This document shows, in pieces, positions 53,861-61,339 of a stretch of 64,000 nucleotides of DNA. Under the pieces are notes generated by a model, which was not told the DNA's origin, ran no database searches, and saw only the letters and a list, made by a program, of their open reading frames with translations. The DNA is from Prevotellaceae bacterium (lineage in GTDB: Bacteria > Bacteroidota > Bacteroidia > Bacteroidales > Bacteroidaceae). Each line of letters starts with the position of its first letter. The stretch's first letter is position 1. The stretch spans positions 75,094 to 139,093 of the forward strand of contig JAUNOM010000002.1 of assembly GCA_030531085.1 (NCBI GenBank). The letters are read 5' to 3'. Made by a program: the position numbers and the translations under genes.

Positions 53861-55828
53861 TTACAGCTTGTCTATATCCACACTCACACCCACCATCAGG
53901 TTTATGCCCGATGTCACGGGCGAGTTGAAATAATATGTCTGCGGCCTGTAATCAAACAGATTGTCCAGTGCAATGTTCAGCCTAACACTGTCCTTGAAAC
54001 GGTTTGTCAGCTGCAGCTTCCATATAGAGTAGGCGGGATTATGCACATCATACTGCACGTATGGCGCTACCATCTCCATACTGGTGTAATCCACCGCCGA
54101 GAGTATCCGCCCTGCCAAGGCCACATTCAGGCCGTACCAGCCACTCACCTTACGGTCCCAGTCCACACGGACATTGACAGAATGCGGCCGGGCCGGACAG
54201 TACTGGTTCACCGTGTTACCCCTCACTTCCTCGTGAGTATAGCAATATGCCAGGCGCGCCCCTATCATTGACTGCTCCGCCAGCATCCACCTGCCCTGCG
54301 CGGCGGCCTCAACTCCCAGCACCTGCACATGGTCCAGGTTGATATACTGCACATAATGATACGCGGGATCATCAGCGGCAGTGAGCGGTGTCGATGTGGA
54401 TATCTTGTCACCCACAAGGCTGTAGTTGGCCGCCACATTCAGGTTGTAGCCTCCCTTCGCATACTCCACACTCGCATTGAAGGCGTGTGACGTCTCTGCC
54501 TTCAGGTCCTTGCTGCCGTGTATCCAGAAAAATCCCGACATATCGTAACGCATATACTTCTCCTTCATGGTCGGTGCGCGGAAGCCCCCGGCGTAACCGG
54601 CCCTCACTGTCAACGCCCCCGTGCGGTATCTCGCTCCGGCCTTACCCGTAAAGTGCATATCATCCGCATCAGAGAAATAGTCCATGCGGCCGGCAGCTAT
54701 CACTTCCCAATGCCTGTCAAGACTAATGTCATACTGGGCGAATATGTCACTGGAGTACTGGCGCTTCGCCCCGTCCGTAAACTGATAGCTGTCCAGATAG
54801 TCGCGCATGAAGTCACCGCCAAGGGTCAGCACGTTATCCCCGGCAAAGCTATGCGAGTACAACATACGTGTGCTGTGCTGAACGTTCCTGTAGTCCCTTA
54901 TGTCATAGTCTTTCAGTTTGATATAGTCCGACTTGTCATACTGGTCGTAGTTATAGCTAAGCTCCATATTGTCCTTGTCACTAAGACGCCACTCTCCCTT
55001 TACGCCTCCGCTGAAGTCCCTGTACCTGTCGGGCATATCGACATTGTACATCCTCTCCTTGAAATAATATCCCAGATGTGCCGAGAGCTTCATGTTATCC
55101 ATCGGAGTGTACACCAGACGGTCACTGACATTCCATGTCCTTGCGCCATACACGGTGCGGAAGTCACAGTCATCCTGCGTGTCCTCACACAGCGTGTAGG
55201 TGTCAATGGTGGTATGTGTCACATCTATACTGTTGCCTACCCTGCCCGTCTTGAAGCCCACGGTGCCTCCATACCTCCGCTCGTTGTGGTCGGCCAGACG
55301 CGCATTCACATTCAGTGTCCATGGCCTGTCCGCCTCCTTGGTTATGATATTTATGACACCGCCGGCGGCGTTTGAGCCGTAAAGGGCGGATGCCGCACCC
55401 TTGACTATCTCTATCCTCTCCACATTCTGCATGGTAAGGCGTGAGAAGTCCGTGTTCTCCATCGTCTCTCCCGCAATGCGCTCACCGTTTATCAGCACCA
55501 GGACATTCTGTCCCGCAAAGCCCGCAAGGTTCATGTTCACCTGCTGGTTCATGGCGTATGTGAACTCCACTCCGGGCAGTTCCTGACCCAGAAGTTCCTG
55601 AAGGTTGGTGGCGTCAGCGCGCCTTATGTCATCAGCCGTTATCAGCCTTGTCTGTATAGGCGCGTCCTTCAGCAGTTTGGGAGTCCTCGTTCCCGTCACC
55701 ACCACCTCGTCAAGATTAAACAGACTGTCCGTGTCCACAACGGGCAGACTGCCATTCTCCGCCGGAACACTAACTGTAGCACCCATCATAAGAAGGAGCA
55801 ATATACTATGTTTCATCGTCATCATCAC
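53861..55828 (-). CDS. hmuR: TonB-dependent heme receptor (HmuR-like)
   Basis: 655 aa outer-membrane receptor. Signal peptide near residues 6-23; TonB-box-like LDEVVVTGTR; plug domain with DAPIQTRLITADDIRR, VLVLINGERIAG, VERIEIVKGAASALYGSNAAGGVINI; then a 22-stranded barrel ending in an aromatic C-terminal strand (GINLMVGVSVDIDKL). The heme-receptor FRAP motif (GFRAPTMKEKYMRY) and a near-NPDL block (SKDLKAETSHAFNASVEY) are present, with a His in the latter. Directly behind the HmuY-type gene (22 bp), the order of P. gingivalis hmuYR. A cobalamin-type substrate is less likely. Confidence 0.88.
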   Translation of the reverse strand: MMMTMKHSILLLLMMGATVSVPAENGSLPVVDTDSLFNLDEVVVTGTRTPKLLKDAPIQTRLITADDIRRADATNLQELLGQELPGVEFTYAMNQQVNMNLAGFAGQNVLVLINGERIAGETMENTDFSRLTMQNVERIEIVKGAASALYGSNAAGGVINIITKEADRPWTLNVNARLADHNERRYGGTVGFKTGRVGNSIDVTHTTIDTYTLCEDTQDDCDFRTVYGARTWNVSDRLVYTPMDNMKLSAHLGYYFKERMYNVDMPDRYRDFSGGVKGEWRLSDKDNMELSYNYDQYDKSDYIKLKDYDIRDYRNVQHSTRMLYSHSFAGDNVLTLGGDFMRDYLDSYQFTDGAKRQYSSDIFAQYDISLDRHWEVIAAGRMDYFSDADDMHFTGKAGARYRTGALTVRAGYAGGFRAPTMKEKYMRYDMSGFFWIHGSKDLKAETSHAFNASVEYAKGGYNLNVAANYSLVGDKISTSTPLTAADDPAYHYVQYINLDHVQVLGVEAAAQGRWMLAEQSMIGARLAYCYTHEEVRGNTVNQYCPARPHSVNVRVDWDRKVSGWYGLNVALAGRILSAVDYTSMEMVAPYVQYDVHNPAYSIWKLQLTNRFKDSVRLNIALDNLFDYRPQTYYFNSPVTSGINLMVGVSVDIDKL

Positions 55829-55850
55829 AGTGTTTGTTTGAAATCACCTC

Positions 55851-56594
55851 TTAATATGGATACTTCACATCTATAGTTAGGAAGCCTTTCGTCCCCCGGT
55901 CGCTCATATAGTCCACCAGTCTCAATGCGGCATACTGTCCGTTATTCATCCTTAGCACATAGACTTTGTTTGAGGCGGCATACACAGGTGGCGGCGTTGA
56001 GAAGTCCATTGTCACCCAACGGCTCAGCACCATGTTGACAGGACTGCTGTTATACCACACATTATACGCCATCATGTCCGTCAGGTCCACAATGCACTGG
56101 TGCGTGGTCCACTCGTCCTCCGTAAACTCCGCATCCGCAAAGGCATCGCTGCTCTCGGGCGCTTCGTCAATGGTCGTGTACCGGGTCTCCAGTACCGCGC
56201 CGCCATTTGTCTTGACATCGAAATGGTGTATCGCTATGTCCCAATGCTCCACATCCTGCTGTGCGTCTATCCTCACGCTGTTCTTCTCCGTGTATGCGGT
56301 GCCATGCACATTATAATATGTACGCACTGACTTTCCGTCCCACTCGCCCGTCAGGGCCGTTGGCAGCTCCTTCGTGACGATGCTGCGCTCCTTCAGGTCT
56401 ATATAGTGCCAGTGGTTGTAGCTGCGCGCGTCCAGTTGGATGGTGAAACGGTTGTGTGTAGCGTCGCCGCCGAATCCCGACTGCTGCCCGTCATCGTCCA
56501 TAACATCATCATACAGCCCGTCAAAGGCACCGTTACACGCCACTAACAGCAGAGTGGTAACTGCCATGACGCATTTAGTAATCATCCCTTTCAT
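55851..56594 (-). CDS. hmuY: HmuY-family heme-binding lipoprotein
   Basis: 247 aa. Lipoprotein signal with lipobox LVAC (Cys20), followed by an acidic stretch (YDDVMDDDG) that may serve as a surface export signal. The HmuY fold is recognisable: HWHYIDLKERSIV, WDIAIHHFDVKTNGGAVLET and VYVLRMNNGQYAALRL. HmuY is a surface hemophore that strips heme from host proteins and passes it to HmuR. Several His and Met residues could be axial ligands (HWH, HHF), but I cannot say which. First gene of the operon, with a strong promoter match at 56637-56668. Confidence 0.88.
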   Translation of the reverse strand: MKGMITKCVMAVTTLLLVACNGAFDGLYDDVMDDDGQQSGFGGDATHNRFTIQLDARSYNHWHYIDLKERSIVTKELPTALTGEWDGKSVRTYYNVHGTAYTEKNSVRIDAQQDVEHWDIAIHHFDVKTNGGAVLETRYTTIDEAPESSDAFADAEFTEDEWTTHQCIVDLTDMMAYNVWYNSSPVNMVLSRWVTMDFSTPPPVYAASNKVYVLRMNNGQYAALRLVDYMSDRGTKGFLTIDVKYPY

Positions 56595-56636
56595 TCTCTA
56601 ATTGCCTGTCTTTCTTACCTGTTTTCAATTCTGGTG

Positions 56637-56668
56637 CAAAGGTACTGCTTTTCCTCTGTTTCCGCAAT
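56637..56668 (-). promoter_or_regulatory. Promoter of the hmuY operon
   Basis: On the minus strand ATTG (about 56668-56665), 20 bases, TACCTTTG (56644-56637), then C. The start falls about 35 bases before the hmuY ATG. I see no clear Fur-type box over it. Confidence 0.7.
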
Positions 56669-56720
56669 ACCCATTTATGAGGAAAATAAGGCGTACGCAC
56701 CGTGCCCAATACGCATAAAA

Positions 56721-56758
56721 ACACTTCTGGCGCTGCTGATAAACAGCGCCAGAAGTGT
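56721..56758 (-). terminator. Terminator after the 5'-nucleotidase gene
   Basis: ACACTTCTGGCGCTG (56721-56735) and its exact complement at 56744-56758 form a 15-bp stem with an 8-base loop; TTTTTATG follows on the minus strand. It insulates the hmuY promoter from upstream reading. Confidence 0.88.
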
Positions 56759-56787
56759 ATATGGCATCCCACTTGAAATGCCTTTCC

Positions 56788-58416
56788 CTACCTTATCACC
56801 GTGATGCGCCCCTGTGGGCAGCAGTACCTGTCGGGCACACCGTCTGCCGCCAGGCGTTCCTTGAAGAAGCGGCACAAGGCCTCCGTATCGGTGACAACGC
56901 CCCTGACAAGCAGCTGGCATGGCCTCAACACCCGTATCTCATCGCCCGTGAAAGCCACATACTCACTGACGGCGACATCGTACATGGCGGCCGGGTCTAA
57001 AGGCTTATACGTCCCGTCATCCTGCAACACCTCCACATCCCTGACCCTGCGCGCACCCTGAACACTCAGCACATTGTCCTCACTGACGGCAAGCGTGTTG
57101 CGTATACGGGTGTCTATGGTGTAGCGTATGCCGGCGCATTGCATGAAAGCACCTGTCTCCGCGGGGCATAATCGCGACGCCATCTCAAGAGCATCCATAA
57201 GCTGCTGCCCCGTGGCGCGTATGATGCACAGCTCATTTTCAAAGGGGCTGACGGCCAGAACGTCCCTGTATGTTATCCGACCGGCGGCGATACTTGTGCG
57301 TATGCCGCCGCCATTGCACAGGGCTATGCGCGTGCCTGCGATGCTGGCGTACGCATCGCACACCAGGTCCGCAAGGTTCGTCTCGCCGTTCCTCAGCGCC
57401 CTCCGCCCGTCCTCACCGTCTATGGTAAGGCAGAAAGGGCTGGTACACAGCGGTTCCGACATCAGAAGCTCATTGTCCCTCTCTATCCTCTCAAGCTGAC
57501 TACATACCTTCTCGCTGCTGTATGCCACCTCCGAGGCTGGTATGTTGACCGCGCCGAGCGTCCCGTCACGGCCTATCCACAGCTTGCCATAGCTCTCGAA
57601 CCTGCTGCCAGTGTTAAGCATCAGAACCCTTTTGCCCTCCGCATTGGTGTGCCGCTCATTCTTCTGGTGATGCGAATGCGCGTCAAGCACCACGTCAATG
57701 CCCGTGGTGGAGGCTATAAGCGGAATGGAATAGCCGTCCTTATAGTTATATCCCTCCTCCTCTCCAAGATGTGACAGCAGTATGACATGGTCGGCACCAT
57801 CTTTACGTGCGGCATCGACAGCCTGCTGCACACAGTCCGCCAGGTCCCCGGGATGCAGGTCATAGAGCCGCATACCCTCCGCATCCTTGAAGGCATGGCC
57901 TTCTGAATACATCGTCTCCGGGGTCACCACACCTATGAACGCTATCCTCCTGCCGCCGGCCTTCTTAATAACATAACTGGCGTAGAGGGGCTGTGACGAG
58001 CCCACAGCAGTGAGGTTGACGCACGTTACGGACGCCTCGAGCCTCCGCATGAGTTCCTGCAGACGGGGAATGCCATAGTCAAACTCGTGGTTGCCCAGCC
58101 CCACAACGTCATACCCCACGGCATTCATCATGTCCACCACATAGCCCCCGGAGCTTATGGCACCGTATGGGCCGCCCTGCAGGAAGTCTCCTGAACTCAC
58201 GGTAAGCACATCTGCCGTGTCAGGAGCGGCTATGGCGTCACGCAGACCGGCAAAGTGCCGATAGCCGTCAAACTCACAATGCACGTCATTGTCATACATC
58301 ACCACCACGCTCTTTGCCACATCAGCCTCCGCAAGCCCCTCACCACTGCAGCCACAGGTGACTGTGGCAAGCGGAGCGGACAGCAGCAGGAGTATCATAT
58401 ATTTCAATTTATCCAT
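56788..58416 (-). CDS. Periplasmic 5'-nucleotidase / UDP-sugar hydrolase (UshA-like)
   Basis: 542 aa from the ATG at 58416 (MDKLKYMILLLLSAPLATVT). I prefer it to in-frame starts up to 58545 because the promoter at 58490-58459 would begin transcription near 58452. Metallophosphatase N-domain: YDNDVHCEFDG, VVGLGNHEFDYG, VILLSHLGEE, DVVLDAHSHH carry the dinuclear metal ligands. C-domain: NLVCDAY-type region and GGGIRTSIAAGRITYRD, VSPFENELCIIRATGQQL for nucleotide binding. It releases phosphate and nucleosides from extracellular nucleotides. A Cys cluster (TCGCSG) at the signal end may be lipidated. Confidence 0.9.
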   Translation of the reverse strand: MDKLKYMILLLLSAPLATVTCGCSGEGLAEADVAKSVVVMYDNDVHCEFDGYRHFAGLRDAIAAPDTADVLTVSSGDFLQGGPYGAISSGGYVVDMMNAVGYDVVGLGNHEFDYGIPRLQELMRRLEASVTCVNLTAVGSSQPLYASYVIKKAGGRRIAFIGVVTPETMYSEGHAFKDAEGMRLYDLHPGDLADCVQQAVDAARKDGADHVILLSHLGEEEGYNYKDGYSIPLIASTTGIDVVLDAHSHHQKNERHTNAEGKRVLMLNTGSRFESYGKLWIGRDGTLGAVNIPASEVAYSSEKVCSQLERIERDNELLMSEPLCTSPFCLTIDGEDGRRALRNGETNLADLVCDAYASIAGTRIALCNGGGIRTSIAAGRITYRDVLAVSPFENELCIIRATGQQLMDALEMASRLCPAETGAFMQCAGIRYTIDTRIRNTLAVSEDNVLSVQGARRVRDVEVLQDDGTYKPLDPAAMYDVAVSEYVAFTGDEIRVLRPCQLLVRGVVTDTEALCRFFKERLAADGVPDRYCCPQGRITVIR

Positions 58417-58458
58417 CCTTATCGTATCCATGCCGGTCATACTAATCGTTTTCACACG

Positions 58459-58490
58459 CAAAAATACATATTTTTTCCTAATCGGGCAAA
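58459..58490 (-). promoter_or_regulatory. Promoter of the 5'-nucleotidase gene
   Basis: Minus strand TTTG (58490-58487), 20 bases, TATTTTTG (58466-58459). Full consensus; it decides the start codon at 58416. Confidence 0.78.
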
Positions 58491-58535
58491 TGTTACAACC
58501 AAAAAAATCCCAATGCCCCGACACCGTGAAACGTA

Positions 58536-58570
58536 AAAGTCCCACAGACGTTATGAGCCTGCGGGACTTT
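58536..58570 (-). terminator. Terminator after the calycin-like lipoprotein gene
   Basis: AAAGTCCCACAG pairs with CTGCGGGACTTT (one mismatch) across an 11-base loop; TTTTACG follows on the minus strand. Confidence 0.75.
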
Positions 58571-58601
58571 CATTACAATGACTTTACCGTACTGTTATTT
58601 A

Positions 58602-59147
58602 TTATTTTCTGTATGTAAAAACAGTGACACAGTCAAACGGCATACTGCCGGGCTTATAGTTCATAGTCATCTGCGCCATACCGTTCACCGCATCGATGGT
58701 GCCCTCCAGCGAGCCAGTGGTGTCATAGCTGCCTGCCATGACCTGAAAATTCTTCTTACTGAAGCTGCAATTGCCATCTTTGTCAAAGACGTATTCCACT
58801 CCCTCTATCGTCATCTCGCCGATAGTGATGGGCATAGGCATACCTGTTACATGAACAGAGAACCCACCAAGAACGAGAGTCGCAGTACCAGTTTCCTTGT
58901 TTGGCATATCCTTCAACTCCATTGTGTTAGGTGTTGGTTCCGTGGTGACATTCATTTGCGGCACGCTGGTAACCACATTACCCTCAAAAGTATATTTATA
59001 CATCGGCTTCTCTTTGTCATCCTCGCCGGCAGGTGGAGTCACTGTACCCTTATCATCCTGTACTGGCAGAACATCATCATCATCTGATGAGCATCCTGTG
59101 AACATAATCGCAAACACCGCTAAAAGCAAATAGGCTGTCTTCTTCAT
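58602..59147 (-). CDS. Calycin-like domain surface lipoprotein
   Basis: 181 aa. Signal peptide ends in lipobox FTGC; the mature end CSSDDDD is a clear Bacteroidetes lipoprotein export signal, pointing to the cell surface. After an acidic/proline linker (to about 48) comes a beta-rich domain: YKYTFEGNVVTS, ATLVLGGFSVHVTGMPMPITIGEMTIEGVEY, GSLEGTIDAVNGMAQMTMNY, the pattern of the Bacteroidetes calycin-like family (PF13944). Ligand unknown. It has its own promoter and terminator, so it is monocistronic. Confidence 0.82.
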   Translation of the reverse strand: MKKTAYLLLAVFAIMFTGCSSDDDDVLPVQDDKGTVTPPAGEDDKEKPMYKYTFEGNVVTSVPQMNVTTEPTPNTMELKDMPNKETGTATLVLGGFSVHVTGMPMPITIGEMTIEGVEYVFDKDGNCSFSKKNFQVMAGSYDTTGSLEGTIDAVNGMAQMTMNYKPGSMPFDCVTVFTYRK

Positions 59148-59202
59148 CTTACTTGTCTTCTTATTTTTATTACAATTAACCTTAATTTTGTTTTTCTGGG
59201 TG

Positions 59203-59234
59203 CAAAGTTACGGCTTTTTCACGGTTCACACAAT
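59203..59234 (-). promoter_or_regulatory. Promoter of the calycin-like lipoprotein gene
   Basis: Minus strand ATTG (59234-59231), 20 bases, TAACTTTG (59210-59203), followed by C. The -33 half is the same ATTG variant used by hmuY. Confidence 0.72.
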
Positions 59235-59265
59235 ACTCATTTTTTAGGATTTCGCAACATTTCTT

Positions 59266-60426
59266 TTATCTTTTCTGTATCTTTCTGCCGTTCTGAATGT
59301 ACATTCCCTTGGCTGGAACAGCCAGCAACCGCCGCCCCATCATATCATAGGCAGGTTGATTCTCCTCATTCTGCAAGACAACAGGCACGGAGGTCCCTGC
59401 CTTTACAGCAATGTGCTCCCCTTCCCTGTCTCTGACTGTGACAATTCCGTTCTGAAAATTACTTAATAAAGGAAAATACAAATCAACATAATGAGCCGCT
59501 TCACTCCCCGATTTCGGTTCAAGCGTCACCGTCTCAAATGCAAATAAGGGGCTTGTATCAGGCTTCTGCGTACCTAAAAGATACGCATACAGGTTCTTGC
59601 TGTATGCTGTCCATATATAACCATATATATGCAGCCTGCCGTCCGCACTTATCTCATACTTCAGGTCATCATGCCCACGCTTGTCCTCGGGCACATCCTG
59701 CGTCACGTTCTCATCCACTGTCATCTGCCTGCCCTGAACATTCCAGGAAGGCCCGGCAGTGAGTGGGAGATAGGTATTGTCGGAATACGTCACATAATAA
59801 GTGTAATCCTGAAGCCCACCTGCGATACCCCATGACTGGCGCGGCTGCAATACAGGGCTGTCGTCACCTATGCACTCCGTCCAGCGGGTCCATATAGGCT
59901 CCTCATCCTCATCAAACGCTTTAGAGTATCTTGACGTGAAGAGGATGCTCTTGAGTTTCTGACCGTTCACCTCTATATATGTCACCTCCTCAACCTTGCA
60001 CGTATATGTTCCGTCTGATGAGAAGTCCTGAAGCTCAAACTCGTCTCCCTCTTTCAGAGTGAAGTCATACAGCAGTATCTCACGCCTACTATTCTCGTTG
60101 TACTGATAGACTTTGCCGTTCTCCTCACGCAGTATGGCCTTAACCCTGCCATCCTTCAATGAGCCGGGAATATTACAGACTACATTCTGATAAGTCATCC
60201 TCTGATATGTCACACCATCTATAACGACATCACAGTCATCTGCAAAACCCAAGTCATACTCCATATCTGGCCTTTCAAGATGTAATCCATACTCTATAGC
60301 TCGGTCTGTGTACACACGTAAATGCCATAACTTTCCCTTCTCGATAAAGGGCTTGTTCTGAGAGTACACATTACCTGTCACCAGCAGACACAATGCCAGC
60401 AGACAGAAGGAAAGAAAATTCTTCAT
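59266..60426 (-). CDS. Secreted protein of unknown function with C-terminal anchor-like motif
   Basis: 386 aa. Signal peptide MKNFLSFCLLALCLLVTGNVYSQ. The body is beta-rich with no enzyme motif that I know (e.g. WTRWTECIGDDSPVLQPRQS, YNENSRREILLYDFTLKEGD). The end PAYDMMGRRLLAVPAKGMYI followed by a basic NGRKIQKR tail is the short C-terminal element found on many secreted Prevotella and Bacteroides proteins, resembling the type IX secretion sorting domain; whether it is functional here is unknown. Monocistronic with a full promoter. Such proteins with 'GDEFELQDF..DGTYTCKVEEV' repeats are common as hypothetical surface proteins. Confidence 0.78.
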   Translation of the reverse strand: MKNFLSFCLLALCLLVTGNVYSQNKPFIEKGKLWHLRVYTDRAIEYGLHLERPDMEYDLGFADDCDVVIDGVTYQRMTYQNVVCNIPGSLKDGRVKAILREENGKVYQYNENSRREILLYDFTLKEGDEFELQDFSSDGTYTCKVEEVTYIEVNGQKLKSILFTSRYSKAFDEDEEPIWTRWTECIGDDSPVLQPRQSWGIAGGLQDYTYYVTYSDNTYLPLTAGPSWNVQGRQMTVDENVTQDVPEDKRGHDDLKYEISADGRLHIYGYIWTAYSKNLYAYLLGTQKPDTSPLFAFETVTLEPKSGSEAAHYVDLYFPLLSNFQNGIVTVRDREGEHIAVKAGTSVPVVLQNEENQPAYDMMGRRLLAVPAKGMYIQNGRKIQKR

Positions 60427-60464
60427 AATAATTATTTATTTAAGTTAGCTGCAATAGATTTCTG

Positions 60465-60496
60465 CAAAAGTACAAAGAATAATCTGATCTTACAAA
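60465..60496 (-). promoter_or_regulatory. Promoter of the 59.3-60.4 kb secreted protein gene
   Basis: Minus strand TTTG (60496-60493), 20 bases, TACTTTTG (60472-60465), start about 33 bases before the ATG. Confidence 0.75.
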
Positions 60497-60668
60497 TTTT
60501 ACTATATGTTTTTTCTATTTCTCCATATCTTTTGCAAGGAACAGGAAGGAAACAAAATGTTAAAACCAGCGCCCTCGAAATGTTAAAGTTTCCTTAGTCA
60601 GGTATATTATATACCTAAAAACTGAACAAAAGGCACTAAGACTACAGGAAAAGCATTGCTTTCGTTGC

Positions 60669-60709
60669 GTAATCAGATAGAGATTGGGGTGCAATCTCTA
60701 TCTGATTAC
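60669..60709. repeat. Dispersed palindromic repeat, copy C
   Basis: GTAATCAGATAGAGATTG (60669-60686) pairs perfectly with 60692-60709 (18 bp) around GGGTG. It is followed by GCTATCTGTATC and a GTGAAAGC-type tail shared with copy A near 14.97-15.00 kb. Confidence 0.75.
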
Positions 60710-60938
60710 AACGCTATCTGTATCTGATTGCAGAGTGAAAGCATACAAATCACGCAAGAAACCGCATTCTTTCGGTTTCCTCAAAACGGGCATCCGTTTT
60801 TTGCGGCCTCACGTGCGCTCTGAGCGCACGTGCCCTTTTCCGGCATATTCCTCCACCGACAGCATTTTAACACGTTAGAATGAGTTTTCTGTCTGGCAGG
60901 GTTATATCCGCATACGCATGAGAATTGCGTCACCTTAA

Positions 60939-61034
60939 TTATGCCATGTCAGGATTTTGAAGGAACTCCCCAAGATGAATATGGCGGATTCCATCAACAT
61001 TACTGCCACTTGTCCATTCGTCAAGGCTCACCAC
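60939..61034 (-). CDS. Possible tiny ORF (31 codons), uncertain
   Basis: Minus-strand frame GTG to TAA encoding VVSLDEWTSGSNVDGIRHIH followed by LGEFLQNPDMA. It lies about 45 bases downstream of a full consensus promoter (61107-61077). The peptide composition looks protein-like, and it may be a remnant of a longer gene, but there is no recognised family and the start is not ATG. Confidence 0.25.
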   Translation of the reverse strand: MVSLDEWTSGSNVDGIRHIHLGEFLQNPDMA

Positions 61035-61076
61035 ATATTTGGGATGGCTGTTATTTGGTATACTTAATAAACACTG

Positions 61077-61107
61077 CAAATATAGCGTTTTTGTTTGTCA
61101 TACCAAA
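61077..61107 (-). promoter_or_regulatory. Minus-strand promoter in the 60.5-61.2 kb gap
   Basis: TTTG (61107-61104), 19 bases, TATATTTG (61084-61077) on the minus strand, then CAG. It points away from the methylase, towards the tiny frame at 61034-60939 and the repeat block. Confidence 0.6.
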
Positions 61108-61225
61108 TAAAAATGAATATTTAAGGCAAAGTTTTAGTTATGATTAACAGTTTTTTGTATTCTACCTAATTGAAATATTTATCAAAAATATTCTATTTCT
61201 TAGCATTAAACAAAAATATTTTTAT

Positions 61226-61233
61226 TATATTTG
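61226..61233 (+). promoter_or_regulatory. -7 box before the methylase-HNH pair
   Basis: TATATTTG followed by CAC; a matching -33 TTTG at the usual distance is missing. It leaves a leader of about 100 bases before 61340. Confidence 0.5.
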
Positions 61234-61339
61234 CACTCAAATTAAAACTTGTTCTATAACGATAAAGAAGCTAAACTGACTGAAGGTCATTCTTGCCAAA
61301 CAACATAGAACGAAGGCAAGTATAAATAACAGTCAACAA

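Larger units (their letters stand above)
60497..61225. other. Long non-coding stretch before the methylase
   Basis: About 730 bp. It contains copy C of the dispersed repeat (60669-60709), an 11-bp-arm GC-rich palindrome CACGTGCGCTC-T-GAGCGCACGTG with ends at 60810 and 60832, a full promoter on the minus strand (61077-61107) and a possible 31-codon frame below it. A 68-codon plus-strand frame at 60941-61147 has no family resemblance and is not called. Confidence 0.5.

Noticed and set aside
60941..61147. 68-codon plus-strand frame
   Set aside because: No family, antisense to a full promoter, and no plus-strand promoter before it.
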